Of a stretch of DNA of 64,000 bases, positions 1 through 9,941 are shown one piece after another; the stretch's first letter is position 1; each line of letters begins with the position of its first letter. The position numbers were made by a program, and so were the translations under genes. The DNA is from Ureibacillus acetophenoni (GTDB taxonomy: Bacteria; Bacillota; Bacilli; Bacillales_A; Planococcaceae), in NCBI RefSeq assembly GCF_900220965.1, contig NZ_OBQC01000007.1:107355-171354 (forward strand). The letters run 5' to 3'. The notes below the pieces were generated by a model. That model ran no database searches. It was given only the letters and a program-made list of their open reading frames with translations, and was not told where the DNA came from.

Positions 1-183
1 ATCCCTAGTACTAATTAACACCATATTTGCAGCAAGTGAACCTATTGTAATGCCTGTTATATAATTAAAAAAAGTTAAATGACTTAATTGTTTCTTACCT
101 AATAGTCTTGTCATTATTAACAGGACAAAAAATGTAGAAACTGTTTCAATTATTATCTGGAAGTAGCTTATATTTTCTTTCAT
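1..183 (-). CDS. DUF421 (YetF/YdfR-like) membrane protein, C-terminus outside the window
   Basis: Reading leftwards from an ATG at 183, 61 codons are visible before the window edge. The product starts with a membrane helix, a TRLLGKKQ-type segment and a second hydrophobic stretch, the arrangement typical of the N-terminus of DUF421 membrane proteins related to B. subtilis YetF. A GAGGTG ribosome binding site sits 6 bases before the start. The cytoplasmic C-terminal domain is not in the window. DUF421 proteins are usually spore or envelope associated in bacilli, with no settled biochemical role. Confidence 0.75.
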   Translation of the reverse strand, partial: MKENISYFQIIIETVSTFFVLLIMTRLLGKKQLSHLTFFNYITGITIGSLAANMVLISTRD

Positions 184-235
184 CAATTACACCTCTATTC
201 GTATTTTGTGTTGTCATGAATAATTAATACAAAAC

Positions 236-278
236 AAAAAAATCACCTTTCACAGAGTGTGAAAAGTGATTTTTTATT
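236..278. terminator. bidirectional hairpin between DUF421 gene and coat protein gene
   Basis: AATCAC..TTTCAC pairs with GTGAAA..GTGATT, with an A-run on the left and a T-run on the right. It most likely ends the leftward transcript of the coat protein gene. Confidence 0.7.
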
Positions 279-288
279 TAATCCAATG

Positions 289-915
289 TTAGCTCGGCAT
301 TCCTGGTGCTTTATCAGCCTGACCATACATATTTAACATTGCTTGCATGTCTGCTTGTGATAATTGAGGAATTTGGTAATAGCCTTTTTGGTTTTGATAA
401 AGTGACAATTCGTATGCCATTTCAATACAGTTAGGAATGGAGTCTTGTAACACACGGCGTACAACTGGGTTTGTTGCTTCAAGGGCTGCTGTCGTTTTAC
501 CAGTTGCGCCCATTTTATGACAGCTTAAAAGGAATCCTGAAATAATTCCGTCATTAATTTCAGTTGGTGACTGCATAGGTTTTTTCGGTTCACCTGGTGT
601 TAAACCGTATTTAGAGTCGTTACCCATTTGCATTTTGTATGAACGAGTCGGGTGACTAGGATCTTGACCCGTTTTGAAACATTCTGCAGTAATATTGTAC
701 TCATCAAGCATAAATGCATATTGTCTATCCAAAATATTAAGAAGCTCTTGGTCTTGTACATGTTGACGGAAGAAAATAAATGTATTTAATGCACCAATTG
801 AAGCACTTAACACTTCATGAACGTCTAATACTTCGTGAGCACCGTGATTCATAGAAAGTGGCATATTCGTTGATTGTTGCATTGATTGGTTTTGATCCAT
901 GAAATTGTTTGTCAT
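289..915 (-). CDS. CotF-like spore coat protein
   Basis: 208 aa. An N-terminal Gln/Asn/Met-rich tail of about 25 residues is followed by a helical coat-F domain. The HEVL..HEVLSASIGALN segment and the later ISGFLLSCHKMGA and LQDSIPNCIEMAYEL segments are characteristic of the coat F / ferritin-like family. CotF proteins are structural components of the spore coat, so the organism very probably sporulates. A GGAGGA ribosome binding site lies 9 bases before the ATG. It is transcribed alone, divergent from the glutaredoxin-like gene, and ends at the hairpin near 250. The substrate-free ferritin-like fold gives no enzymatic prediction. Confidence 0.85.
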   Translation of the reverse strand: MTNNFMDQNQSMQQSTNMPLSMNHGAHEVLDVHEVLSASIGALNTFIFFRQHVQDQELLNILDRQYAFMLDEYNITAECFKTGQDPSHPTRSYKMQMGNDSKYGLTPGEPKKPMQSPTEINDGIISGFLLSCHKMGATGKTTAALEATNPVVRRVLQDSIPNCIEMAYELSLYQNQKGYYQIPQLSQADMQAMLNMYGQADKAPGMPS

Positions 916-1036
916 ATTGTTCCTCCTTAAGTGTTTAAAGGTCGTACGAAATTAGTGTGTGTAGGTTGTTTTTGATTATTCATCTTTTCTGATACAATAA
1001 TTGGTAAAGTAGTTGGTTGTTATTGGAGGTTAATTG

Positions 1037-1267
1037 ATGATTGTTAAATTTTATAGTCGACCTGATTGTCCGCTTTGCGAAGAAGGTTTAATTACCTTGA
1101 AATTAGTCCAAGAAGATATCCCATTTACAATTGAACATATTAATATTGAGGAGTTTGATGACATTCACGAAAAATATATGCTCATGATTCCTGTAGTGGA
1201 AAAGGATGACAAAGTAATCCAATATGGGCAACTAGATTATGCGACATTGTTGGAACACCTAAGTTAA
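1037..1267 (+). CDS. glutaredoxin-like thioredoxin-fold protein
   Basis: 76 aa, a single compact thioredoxin-fold domain. A CPLC motif (Cys-x-x-Cys) sits at residues 12-15 and the cis-Pro lies in the MIPVV segment. It matches the short DUF836/glutaredoxin-like proteins that often precede the glycolytic operon in Bacillales. The start is the ATG at 1037: GGAGG at 1025-1029 is spaced for it, and the TTG one codon upstream is less likely. In relatives such as the B. cereus group the next gene is cggR. Here gap follows after only 93 bases, so the repressor gene is absent. Confidence 0.8.
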   Translation: MIVKFYSRPDCPLCEEGLITLKLVQEDIPFTIEHINIEEFDDIHEKYMLMIPVVEKDDKVIQYGQLDYATLLEHLS

Positions 1268-1324
1268 TCATCAAATCCAATGAGGGAGGTTAATATTTCT
1301 CTCAAAGGGTAAAAATAATAAAGG

Positions 1325-1343
1325 TACAATTATAAAAATTGTA
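1325..1343. promoter_or_regulatory. palindrome in the gap leader
   Basis: TACAATT and AATTGTA form 7-bp perfect arms around a 5-bp spacer, directly before the gap ribosome binding site (GGAGG at 1349-1353). It could be an operator or a weak RNA hairpin. No regulator can be assigned; with cggR missing, the control of gap here is unclear. Confidence 0.35.
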
Positions 1344-1360
1344 ATATTGGAGGAAAAATT

Positions 1361-2371
1361 ATGCCCTTAAAAATTGCGATTAATGGTTTTGGACGAATTG
1401 GTAGATTAGTGTTTCGAGAAGCGATGAAAAGTGAACAATTAGAAGTGGTTGCTGTAAATGATTTAACGGATGCTCATCAATTAGCTCATTTAATGAAATA
1501 CGACTCTATCCATGGAATATATGATGCGAAGGTTGAATCTGAAGATGATGCATTTATTGTAAACGGCAAAAGAGTGCGTGTTTTATCTGAAAAAGACCCT
1601 TCAAAACTTCCTTGGGGTGAACTAGATGTTGATGTTGTTATCGAAGCAACTGGTAGATTCCGTTCCATGGAAGAAGTATCTCAACACGTGCAAGCGGGTG
1701 CGAAAAAAGCAATTCTTTCTGCACCATCAAAAGGTGAAATGCCTACTTATGTAATGGGAGTTAACCATACAAACTATAAAAATACAGAAGATGTGATTTC
1801 GAATGCTTCATGTACGACAAACTGTTTAGCTCCAGTAGCAAAAATACTTGATGAAAAGTTCGGTATTAAACGTGGATTAATGACAACAGTCCATTCTTAT
1901 ACAAATGACCAACGAATTTTAGATTTCCCACATAGCGATCCAAGAAGAGCTCGAGCTGGTGCGGTTTCTATGATTCCAACTTCCACTGGTGCAGCGATTG
2001 CTGTAGCGAAAGTGCTGCCGCAGTTAAAAGGTAAATTAGATGGATTTGCGATTCGTGTTCCAACACCAAACGTGTCATGTGTTGACTTTGTAGCTGAATT
2101 AAACACTAAGGTTACTGTTGAACAAGTAAATGATGCACTAAAAGAGGCTGCAAACGGAGAATTGCAAGGAATCTTAGGCTACAACGAACTACCGCTCGTA
2201 TCAATTGACTATAACGGAAATTCAAATTCCTCTACAGTTGATGGTCTTTCTACTATGGTATTAGAAGATAATATGATTAAAGTTTTATCTTGGTATGATA
2301 ATGAAATCGGCTATTCAAGTCGTTTGATTGATCTAGCTCTTTATATAGCTGAACAAGGCTTAAACAAATAA
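1361..2371 (+). CDS. gap: glyceraldehyde-3-phosphate dehydrogenase, type I, NAD-dependent
   Basis: 336 aa, the normal length. It oxidises glyceraldehyde 3-phosphate to 1,3-bisphosphoglycerate in glycolysis. Visible are the NAD-binding NGFGRIGR at the N-terminus, the Asp-containing VAVNDLTDA stretch expected of an NAD-preferring (GapA-type) enzyme, the catalytic Cys in ASCTTNCLAP near residue 155, and the C-terminal SWYDNEIGYS signature. GGAGG lies 7 bases before the ATG. It heads the glycolytic run gap-pgk-tpiA-gpmI-eno, separated from pgk by about 250 bases containing a possible structured RNA. A GapB-like gluconeogenic role is less likely given the position. Confidence 0.97.
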   Translation: MPLKIAINGFGRIGRLVFREAMKSEQLEVVAVNDLTDAHQLAHLMKYDSIHGIYDAKVESEDDAFIVNGKRVRVLSEKDPSKLPWGELDVDVVIEATGRFRSMEEVSQHVQAGAKKAILSAPSKGEMPTYVMGVNHTNYKNTEDVISNASCTTNCLAPVAKILDEKFGIKRGLMTTVHSYTNDQRILDFPHSDPRRARAGAVSMIPTSTGAAIAVAKVLPQLKGKLDGFAIRVPTPNVSCVDFVAELNTKVTVEQVNDALKEAANGELQGILGYNELPLVSIDYNGNSNSSTVDGLSTMVLEDNMIKVLSWYDNEIGYSSRLIDLALYIAEQGLNK

Positions 2372-2471
2372 ATGTGCTATACTATTTGATTTGGTTCGAA
2401 AAAGTGTAACATAATTATCCTTAGTTTCTATATTAAGTATAGCCTTAAAAATGATTTCCATTTATAATGAT

Positions 2472-2531
2472 GATGGGTAATAAGAGCGGTGGCGTGTCGG
2501 TGGCTCTCTTGGCCGCTGAGAAGGACCCATC
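2472..2531 (+). other. candidate structured RNA element between gap and pgk
   Basis: Nested complementarity: GATGGGT (2472-2478) pairs with ACCCATC (2525-2531), and inside it AGCGG (2485-2489) pairs with CCGCT (2513-2517). Between them lie purine-rich internal loops, and a pyrimidine-rich tract follows. It does not match a T-box, SAM or other leader known to me. It could be a processing or attenuation element that sets pgk levels relative to gap. Confidence 0.4.
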
Positions 2532-2623
2532 GCTCTTTCTTAATTTTAAAAATGTATATAAAAAAGATGAAAATGGTTGTGAAATGATGATCAACCTTAT
2601 GTAATTCAAGGAGGATTTTCTTC

Positions 2624-3808
2624 ATGTTTTCAAAGAAGACGATGAATGATATTGATGTAAAAGGAAAACGTGTCTTTGTTCGCGTTGATTTTAATGTACC
2701 GATGGAAGATGGAAAAATTACAGACGAAACGAGAATTCGTGCTGCGCTTTCAACAATTGAACAATTGACTAATAATGGTGCAAAGGTTATTTTAGCTTCT
2801 CATTTAGGAAGACCAAAAGGTGAAGTAAACGAGGAAATGCGCCTTACAGCAGTTGGAGTACGTTTAGCCGAACTTTTAGGAACAGCTGTTACAAAATTAG
2901 ATCAATCAATTGGTAGTCAAGTTGAAGAAATGATTGCGAACATGCAAGACGGAGAGATTGTTCTTCTTGAAAATGTGCGTTTCCATAAAGGTGAAGAAAA
3001 AAATGATGAGGAACTTGCAAAACAATTTGCGAGTTTAGCTGATATATATGTAAATGATGCATTTGGTGCTGCTCACCGTGCTCATGCTTCTACTGAAGGA
3101 ATTGCAAAACATATTCCTGCGGTTTCTGGTTTATTAATGGAAAAAGAATTGGACGTTCTTGGTAAAGCATTATCGAATCCAGAAAGACCTTTTACTGCCA
3201 TCATTGGTGGATCAAAAGTAAAAGACAAAATTGGTGTAATTGAAAATCTACTTGATAAAGTAGACCATTTATTAATCGGTGGAGGACTTTCTTACACATT
3301 TAGTAAAGCTCAAGGGTATTCAGTTGGTAAGTCATTATTAGAAGAAGATAAAATCGAGCTTGCAAAAGGTTTTATTGAAAAAGCAAAAGAAAAAGGTGTC
3401 GAGCTTCATTTACCAGTGGATGCTGTTGTGGCAAATGAATTCTCTAAAGATGCTGAAACAAAAGTTGTGGATATTAATGAAATTCCAGAAGACTGGATGG
3501 GACTTGATATCGGGCCTAAAACTGCAAGTAAGTACGCTGAAATTATTAAAAACTCTAAGTTAATTATTTGGAATGGCCCAATGGGTGTATTCGAAATGGA
3601 ACCATTCGCAAATGGAACGAAATCTGTTGCAGATGCAATGGCAGAAACTGCTGGTTACACGATTATTGGTGGTGGTGATTCAGCTGCAGCTGTTGAAAAA
3701 TTTAATGTTGCTGAAAAAATGGACCACATCTCTACAGGTGGCGGAGCTAGCCTAGAACTTTTAGAAGGTAAAGCACTACCTGGCATCGTTGCTTTAAATG
3801 ACAAATAA
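2624..3808 (+). CDS. pgk: phosphoglycerate kinase
   Basis: 394 aa, standard bacterial length. It transfers the acyl phosphate of 1,3-bisphosphoglycerate to ADP. The N-terminal domain carries the RVDFNVP substrate-binding signature and the ASHLGRPKG loop. The C-terminal domain has the [10 protein letters not shown] nucleotide-binding segment and the final GGGDSAAA glycine loop. The AAGGAGG ribosome binding site is strong and the ATG at 2624 fits the family N-terminus. tpiA follows after 12 bases, so the two are almost certainly co-transcribed. Confidence 0.97.
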   Translation: MFSKKTMNDIDVKGKRVFVRVDFNVPMEDGKITDETRIRAALSTIEQLTNNGAKVILASHLGRPKGEVNEEMRLTAVGVRLAELLGTAVTKLDQSIGSQVEEMIANMQDGEIVLLENVRFHKGEEKNDEELAKQFASLADIYVNDAFGAAHRAHASTEGIAKHIPAVSGLLMEKELDVLGKALSNPERPFTAIIGGSKVKDKIGVIENLLDKVDHLLIGGGLSYTFSKAQGYSVGKSLLEEDKIELAKGFIEKAKEKGVELHLPVDAVVANEFSKDAETKVVDINEIPEDWMGLDIGPKTASKYAEIIKNSKLIIWNGPMGVFEMEPFANGTKSVADAMAETAGYTIIGGGDSAAAVEKFNVAEKMDHISTGGGASLELLEGKALPGIVALNDK

Positions 3809-3820
3809 GGAGGTAGGCCT

Positions 3821-4579
3821 ATGCGTAAACCAATCATTGCAGGAAACTGGAAGATGTATAAAACATTTGATGAAGCAACTCAGTTTTTAGAAGCTGTACG
3901 AGATCAAATTCCTACTGAAGATAAGGTAGATGCTGTTATTTGTGCACCAGCTTTATATTTGCCAACATTGGTAGGTATCGCTGCTGATTTTGATTTAGCG
4001 ATTGGTGCTCAAAATATGCACTATGAAAATGAAGGTGCATTTACAGGTGAAATCAGTCCAGCTCAACTTTCTTCCATAAATGTTGATTATGTTATTCTTG
4101 GTCATTCAGAACGCCGTGAATACTTTAATGAGACGGATGAAACGGTGAATAAAAAGGTGGCTGCTGCCCTAACAGCTGGCATTGTTCCTATTATTTGTTG
4201 TGGTGAAACATTAGAAGAACGAGAATCAGGTAAGACGGAACAAAAAGTGAGCGGCCAAATAAAAGCAGCATTGAACGGCTTTACTGCTGAACAAGTGGAA
4301 CATATGGTCATTGCTTACGAACCGATTTGGGCAATTGGCACAGGTAAAACTGCAACAGCAGATGATGCCAATCAGGTGTGCGGTGCCATTAGAAATGTTG
4401 TTGAACAATTATTTAACAAAGACTGTGCCGAAAAAGTTCGTATTCAATATGGAGGCAGTGTGAAGCCGGAAAATATTGAAGAGTTATTATCAAAAGAACA
4501 TATTGATGGCGCTCTAGTAGGTGGGGCTAGTCTACAAGTGGATTCATTCCTTGCTTTAGTGAATAAGGCAATTAGTTAA
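3821..4579 (+). CDS. tpiA: triosephosphate isomerase
   Basis: 252 aa TIM barrel interconverting dihydroxyacetone phosphate and glyceraldehyde 3-phosphate. The catalytic Lys is in GNWKMYK at residues 7-13, the catalytic His in GHSERR, the catalytic Glu in [11 protein letters not shown] (flexible loop 6 included), and the phosphate-binding IQYGGSVKP and VGGASL segments are near the C-terminus. AGGAGG precedes the ATG. Coupled closely to pgk upstream and gpmI downstream. Confidence 0.97.
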   Translation: MRKPIIAGNWKMYKTFDEATQFLEAVRDQIPTEDKVDAVICAPALYLPTLVGIAADFDLAIGAQNMHYENEGAFTGEISPAQLSSINVDYVILGHSERREYFNETDETVNKKVAAALTAGIVPIICCGETLEERESGKTEQKVSGQIKAALNGFTAEQVEHMVIAYEPIWAIGTGKTATADDANQVCGAIRNVVEQLFNKDCAEKVRIQYGGSVKPENIEELLSKEHIDGALVGGASLQVDSFLALVNKAIS

Positions 4580-4659
4580 GTTTTTCTAAATAGCAGGAGC
4601 TCAAAATTAATTTTTAACTTAAAGACGTAGTTTATTTCACAAATTGGAGGCGAGAGCAT

Positions 4660-6198
4660 TTGCCTAAACAACCCGTAGCATTAATTATACTCGATGGCTT
4701 TGCTTTCCGTGACGAAGTGTATGGAAATGCAGTAGCACAAGCAAAGAAACCGAACTTTGATCGATATTGGAACCAATTTCCTCACTCAACGTTAACAGCA
4801 AGTGGTGAGGCAGTGGGGTTACCTGATGGTCAAATGGGTAATTCTGAAGTGGGACACTTAAATATTGGTGCAGGAAGAATCGTGTACCAAAGTCTTACTC
4901 GAATTCATAAATCCATTCGTGAAGGTGACTTCTTTGAAAATGAAAAGTTATTACAAGCGATTGAGCATGTAAAGTCTAATAATTCAAAGCTCCATCTGAT
5001 GGGCTTACTATCAGATGGCGGTGTACATAGTCATTACGAACATCTTTTTGCAATGTTAAAACTTGCAAAACAAAAAGGCATCGATGAAGTCTATGTACAT
5101 GGTTTTTTAGATGGACGTGATGTTGGTCCAACAACAGCACTTGGTTATATAGAAGAAACTGAAAAACAGATGAATGAAATCGGTGTAGGTAAATTTGCAA
5201 CAATCCACGGTCGTTATTATGCAATGGATCGGGATAAGCGTTGGGAAAGGGTTCAATTATCCTATAATGCCCTCGTAGATGGAATTGGTCAAACGGCCCC
5301 TAGTGCAAAAATCGGGGTTGAAAACTCTTATGGAAGAGAAGTTCATGATGAATTTGTTATTCCATTTGTGATCACACAAGAGGGCAAACCTGTAGCAACA
5401 ATTGATACGAATGATGCGGTTGTATTCTTCAATTTCCGTCCAGATCGTGCAATTCAGTTGTCGACGGCTTTCACAAACGATCAATTTATTGGTTTTAAAT
5501 TATCTGAGAAACATCCTAAAAATCTTTCATTTGTTTCATTTACACATTATAGTGCAGAGGTTAATGCACAAGTCGTGTTTGAAAATATTGATTTAGTAAA
5601 TACTGTCGGTGAAGTTATTGCTAGAAGTGGAAAAACTCAACTTCGTATTGCAGAAACTGAAAAATATCCGCACGTTACTTTCTTTATGAGTGGAGGAAGT
5701 GAGCAAACCTTCCCAGGCGAGGAGCGAATATTAATTCCTTCACCTAAAGTTCCTACATATGATTTGAAGCCTGAAATGAGTGCATACGAAGTAACAGAAG
5801 CACTGTTACAAGCAATTGAAGAAGATAAATTCGATGCGATCATATTGAACTTTGCAAATCCGGATATGGTTGGTCATAGTGGAATGCTTGAGCCAACGAT
5901 TAAAGCGATTGAAACAGTCGATGAATGTTTAGGAAAAATTGTGGATGCCATTATAGAAAAAGGTGGCGCTGCAATTATTACAGCAGATCACGGAAATTCT
6001 GATGAAGTAGTTACAATTAAGGGTGAACCGATGACTGCCCATACGACAAATCCAGTTCCTGTCATTGTGACTAAATCGGATGTTGTCGTTCGTGATGGTG
6101 GAATTTTAGCTGACCTTGCACCTACAATGTTAAAATTGTTAGGACTAAAGCAACCAGAAGAAATGACAGGTAAACCGCTTATCGAAGAGGTTAAGTAG
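4660..6198 (+). CDS. gpmI: 2,3-bisphosphoglycerate-independent phosphoglycerate mutase
   Basis: 512 aa, matching the two-domain Mn-dependent alkaline-phosphatase-superfamily mutase that interconverts 3- and 2-phosphoglycerate. The N-terminal metal Asp is in LIILDGFA, the phosphorylated Ser in [15 protein letters not shown], and the C-terminal metal sites in [12 protein letters not shown] and [10 protein letters not shown]. Translation starts at TTG 4660, with GGAGG at 4645-4649. No ATG near the conserved N-terminus competes. In Bacillus this enzyme is needed in growth and sporulation. Confidence 0.96.
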   Translation: MPKQPVALIILDGFAFRDEVYGNAVAQAKKPNFDRYWNQFPHSTLTASGEAVGLPDGQMGNSEVGHLNIGAGRIVYQSLTRIHKSIREGDFFENEKLLQAIEHVKSNNSKLHLMGLLSDGGVHSHYEHLFAMLKLAKQKGIDEVYVHGFLDGRDVGPTTALGYIEETEKQMNEIGVGKFATIHGRYYAMDRDKRWERVQLSYNALVDGIGQTAPSAKIGVENSYGREVHDEFVIPFVITQEGKPVATIDTNDAVVFFNFRPDRAIQLSTAFTNDQFIGFKLSEKHPKNLSFVSFTHYSAEVNAQVVFENIDLVNTVGEVIARSGKTQLRIAETEKYPHVTFFMSGGSEQTFPGEERILIPSPKVPTYDLKPEMSAYEVTEALLQAIEEDKFDAIILNFANPDMVGHSGMLEPTIKAIETVDECLGKIVDAIIEKGGAAIITADHGNSDEVVTIKGEPMTAHTTNPVPVIVTKSDVVVRDGGILADLAPTMLKLLGLKQPEEMTGKPLIEEVK

Positions 6199-6270
6199 TA
6201 ATTTAGGTTTTTGGGCTTCATGCCATTAAAAATAAATGCAATTTTGCTAAAGACTAAATTGATTCATTAA

Positions 6271-7581
<1,311 letters not shown>

Positions 7582-7591
7582 ATATTTATGG

Positions 7592-7620
7592 ACCTCTTTC
7601 TTAGGAAAGGGGTTTTTTTG
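7592..7620 (+). terminator. eno terminator
   Basis: ACCTCTTTC pairs with GAAAGGGGT (one G-T pair) around a TTAG loop, followed by seven T. It marks the end of the glycolytic operon and the start of the accessory segment. Confidence 0.88.
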
Positions 7621-7662
7621 CGGATGAGAACTATACAAATTAATAAGTAACCTAGATTTTTG

Positions 7663-7800
7663 ATGTCTGCGAAAAAGATATTAGAAGAAATTGATGAGAT
7701 ATTAGACAAAATGCCTGAGTTATTAGCCAAAATTGAGGCATTATTAGACAATAACTATAAAGTCAAAGTCTTCGTTAAAGATATTAGAAGAAATCGATGA
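7663..7800 (+). CDS. possible 45-aa charged helical peptide within the repeat array
   Basis: An ATG at 7663 opens 45 codons. The product is a Leu/Ile/Glu/Lys-rich amphipathic helix (KKILEEIDEILDKM) with a basic tail. It runs through the first 103-bp repeat unit and stops early in the second because the period is not a multiple of three. No ribosome binding site precedes the ATG. It may be the degenerate source of the array, or a chance frame in it. I do not regard it as a proven gene. Confidence 0.2.
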   Translation: MSAKKILEEIDEILDKMPELLAKIEALLDNNYKVKVFVKDIRRNR

Positions 7801-8065
7801 GATATTAGACAAAATGCATGAGTTATTAGCCAAAATCAAGGCATTATTAGACAATAACTATAAAGTCAAAGTCTTCGTTAAAGATATTAGAAGAAATTGA
7901 TGAGATATTAGACAAAATGCACTAGTTATTAGCCAAAATCAAGGCATTATTAGACAATAACTATAAAGTCAGAGCCTTCGTTGAAAATATTAGAAGAAAT
8001 CGATGAGATATTAGACAAAATGCACTAGTTATTAGCCAAAATCGAGGCATTATTAGAAAATAACA
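7674..8065 (+). repeat. tandem array A, about 3.8 copies of a 103-bp unit
   Basis: Units begin at 7674, 7777, 7880 and 7983, exactly 103 bases apart and more than 90 percent alike by eye. Each unit contains 21-bp sub-repeats of the form TATTAG(A/C)CAA. The array is intergenic, begins directly after the eno terminator, and its fourth unit is interrupted by the IS element. The same period and related sub-repeats recur at 36391-37415. Confidence 0.92.
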
Positions 8066-8166
8066 GATTAAGTCCATATAATTGTGTAAAAACAAAAGAG
8101 TCATTTTGATTCCTCTTGGTTAGAATGTTTTCAGCTACGACAAACATTAGAAAAGAGGATATTAAA

Positions 8167-9336
8167 ATGACCCAAATTCAGTTTAACCTAAATATGGATC
8201 TTTTAAAAGATTCTGTTATAAATTCAAACATTGATACTGTTGTTAAATCAGCTATCGTTCTTGTTTTAAATGAGTTCATGGAAAAAGAACGTGATGAATA
8301 TTTACAAGCAGCTGCTTATGAGCGCTCTTCTGAGCGTCGTGATTATCGTAACGGTTATTATGAACGTGACTTTACATTAAGCATAGGCAAAATAACACTG
8401 AAAGTACCTAGAACACGTAACGGTGAATTTTCACCTTCAGTATTCGAAAAATATGCTCGTTGCGATCAGGCATTGATTGTATCTATGACAGAGATGGTTA
8501 TAAATGGAGTCTCTACAAGAAAAGTCACTCATATTGTTGAACAACTATGTGGTAAAAGTGTTTCAAAATCATTTGTTTCAACGCTTACTCAAAAGTTAGA
8601 TCCAGTTATCAATGAATGGGCCAGCAGGCCTTTGAATACGACTTATTATCCATATATGTTTGTTGATGCTATGTATACTAAAGTTCGTGAGCACCATAAA
8701 GTCGTTTCTAAGGCTATTTATATAGCGACTGCGATTAATGAGCAAACGGATAAAAGAGAAATACTCGGATTAAGTGTTGATCATGTCGAAAGTTATGAGA
8801 GCTGGACTCGTTTTTTTCAATCTTTAAAATCTCGTGGGCTCCAATCTCCAAAACTTATAATTTCTGATGCACATCAGGGGTTACAGAAAGCTATACAACG
8901 TGAATTTATCGGTACAGCTTGGCAAAGATGTAATGTTCATTTTAAGCGTAATATCATGGATAAACTACCAAAAAAGGATTCTTCTGAAATACGTACTATG
9001 ATTAAGCGTGTTTTTGAAGCCATTACAATTGAAGATATTCGTAAATTTAAGGATGAACTACTGGAACAATTCAGTGATAACCCAAGATATGAAAAAGCTC
9101 TTACGACCTTTGATGAAGGTTTCGAAGATACCATTCAATATATGAATTTTCCTGAAAAAATTCGAAAACATATCCGAAGTACTAACTCTCTTGAACGCTT
9201 AAATCAGGAAGTAAGAAGACGTGAAACTGTCTTACGTATATTCCCGAATACACAATCAGCTTTCCGTTTAGTAGGAGCAGTGTTAATGGAATATCAAGAA
9301 AAAAATTATGACCGAAGGAAATCTCTAGCTAAATAA
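8167..9336 (+). CDS. IS256-family transposase (mutator type)
   Basis: 389 aa DDE transposase. The first catalytic Asp is in MFVDAMYTKV, the second in LIISDAHQGLQKAI, and the Glu in STNSLERLNQEVRRR, with the usual Cys/His-containing WQRCNVHFKRN between. The frame stays open upstream to a TTG at 8116, but the ATG at 8167 follows an AAAGAGGA site and gives the family-standard N-terminus. No frameshift or stop is seen, so the element should be active. Confidence 0.95.
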   Translation: MTQIQFNLNMDLLKDSVINSNIDTVVKSAIVLVLNEFMEKERDEYLQAAAYERSSERRDYRNGYYERDFTLSIGKITLKVPRTRNGEFSPSVFEKYARCDQALIVSMTEMVINGVSTRKVTHIVEQLCGKSVSKSFVSTLTQKLDPVINEWASRPLNTTYYPYMFVDAMYTKVREHHKVVSKAIYIATAINEQTDKREILGLSVDHVESYESWTRFFQSLKSRGLQSPKLIISDAHQGLQKAIQREFIGTAWQRCNVHFKRNIMDKLPKKDSSEIRTMIKRVFEAITIEDIRKFKDELLEQFSDNPRYEKALTTFDEGFEDTIQYMNFPEKIRKHIRSTNSLERLNQEVRRRETVLRIFPNTQSAFRLVGAVLMEYQEKNYDRRKSLAK

Positions 9337-9379
9337 GACTTTGAATTTTTCGTTCTTAACTTCTATTCCTGGGAGTATT

Positions 9380-9439
9380 CCATATCCAATAAAGGCTATC
9401 AAAGTGAAAAGAGCCTTTGACAGCCTTTATTGGATATGG
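9380..9439. repeat. very long hairpin inside the IS, 3' of the transposase
   Basis: CCATATCCAATAAAGGCT pairs with AGCCTTTATTGGATATGG; after one A/C mismatch six more pairs follow (TCAAAG/CTTTGA), around a 10-base loop. It is not followed by a T-run. It may insulate the element or stabilise the transposase mRNA; it could also be a nested non-autonomous remnant. Confidence 0.8.
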
Positions 9440-9633
9440 AGACTTTTGCCCACGGAAGTTAAGGCCGAAAAAATGTTAGGGATAGTTATACTCGAGCCCA
9501 AATGGGTACGTAAAATTTAAGTTGAAAACATTCGATATAGAATTTACACAAGATTAAGGACTTGACTAAATAACATGAACGTAGACGCCTCCTTTAATTA
9601 AAATGAGGGCTTATTAGAAATTATATTGAATAT

Positions 9634-9677
9634 GGATTATCCAAAAGTTTAAATAACTTTAGGATAATCCTTTTTTT
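9634..9677 (+). terminator. orphan terminator upstream of the catabolic island
   Basis: GGATTATCC pairs with GGATAATCC around a further short CTTT/AAAG pairing, followed by seven T. No gene lies immediately upstream other than the IS. It probably belonged to a gene or leader displaced by the IS insertion. Confidence 0.75.
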
Positions 9678-9786
9678 ATTTTTAAAACGTAATTACTGAT
9701 TATGAGAATTATTAATTCAAAATTGTTTAGGTATAAATGTATCAAAACTCAATTCTACTCCATAAAAATTCTAAAAAAATCATTAA

Positions 9787-9803
9787 ATTTCATAATATGA
9801 AAT
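9787..9803. promoter_or_regulatory. candidate IclR operator, site 1
   Basis: ATTTCA-TAATA-TGAAAT, 6-bp perfect arms with a 5-bp spacer. It is the same half-site and spacing as the palindrome upstream of the hydroxylase operon at 12951-12971. It lies 14 bp upstream of a weak -35 box, a position that would suit activation. Confidence 0.5.
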
Positions 9804-9941
9804 CAAAGGTCAACCTTTCTTGAAATCTATGTTATCATGTTAAATAGTCATAATTTTCTAATAATAGTAGCCCCCCACAATAATATTAACTTCAGGAAAA
9901 ATTATTATTAGGAAAACAAATTAGAAAAGGGAGTGGGAATT

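Larger units (their letters stand above)
8066..9567 (+). mobile_element. complete IS256-family insertion sequence with 8-bp target duplication
   Basis: About 1.5 kb. The left end (8066-8090) and the right end (9543-9567, reversed) share imperfect 25-bp terminal inverted repeats, including AAGTCC and TTGTGTAAA. AAATAACA is duplicated immediately outside both ends (8058-8065 and 9568-9575). Perfect target repeats and an intact transposase indicate a fairly recent insertion. It landed in the last unit of tandem array A. Confidence 0.93.
9576..9941. other. non-coding region between IS and M20 gene
   Basis: About 370 AT-rich bases. They hold the terminator at 9634-9677, the ATTTCA-N5-TGAAAT palindrome at 9787-9803 and a weak promoter (TTCTTG at 9817, 17-bp gap, TTAAAT at 9840). 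I see no protein-coding frame. Confidence 0.6.

Noticed and set aside
2472..2531. gap-pgk structure as a T-box leader
   Set aside because: The T-box consensus and a specifier loop are not found and pgk is not a T-box type target.
7674..8065. Array A considered as a coding repeat protein
   Set aside because: The 103-bp period is not a multiple of three, so the reading frame changes at each unit and stops.
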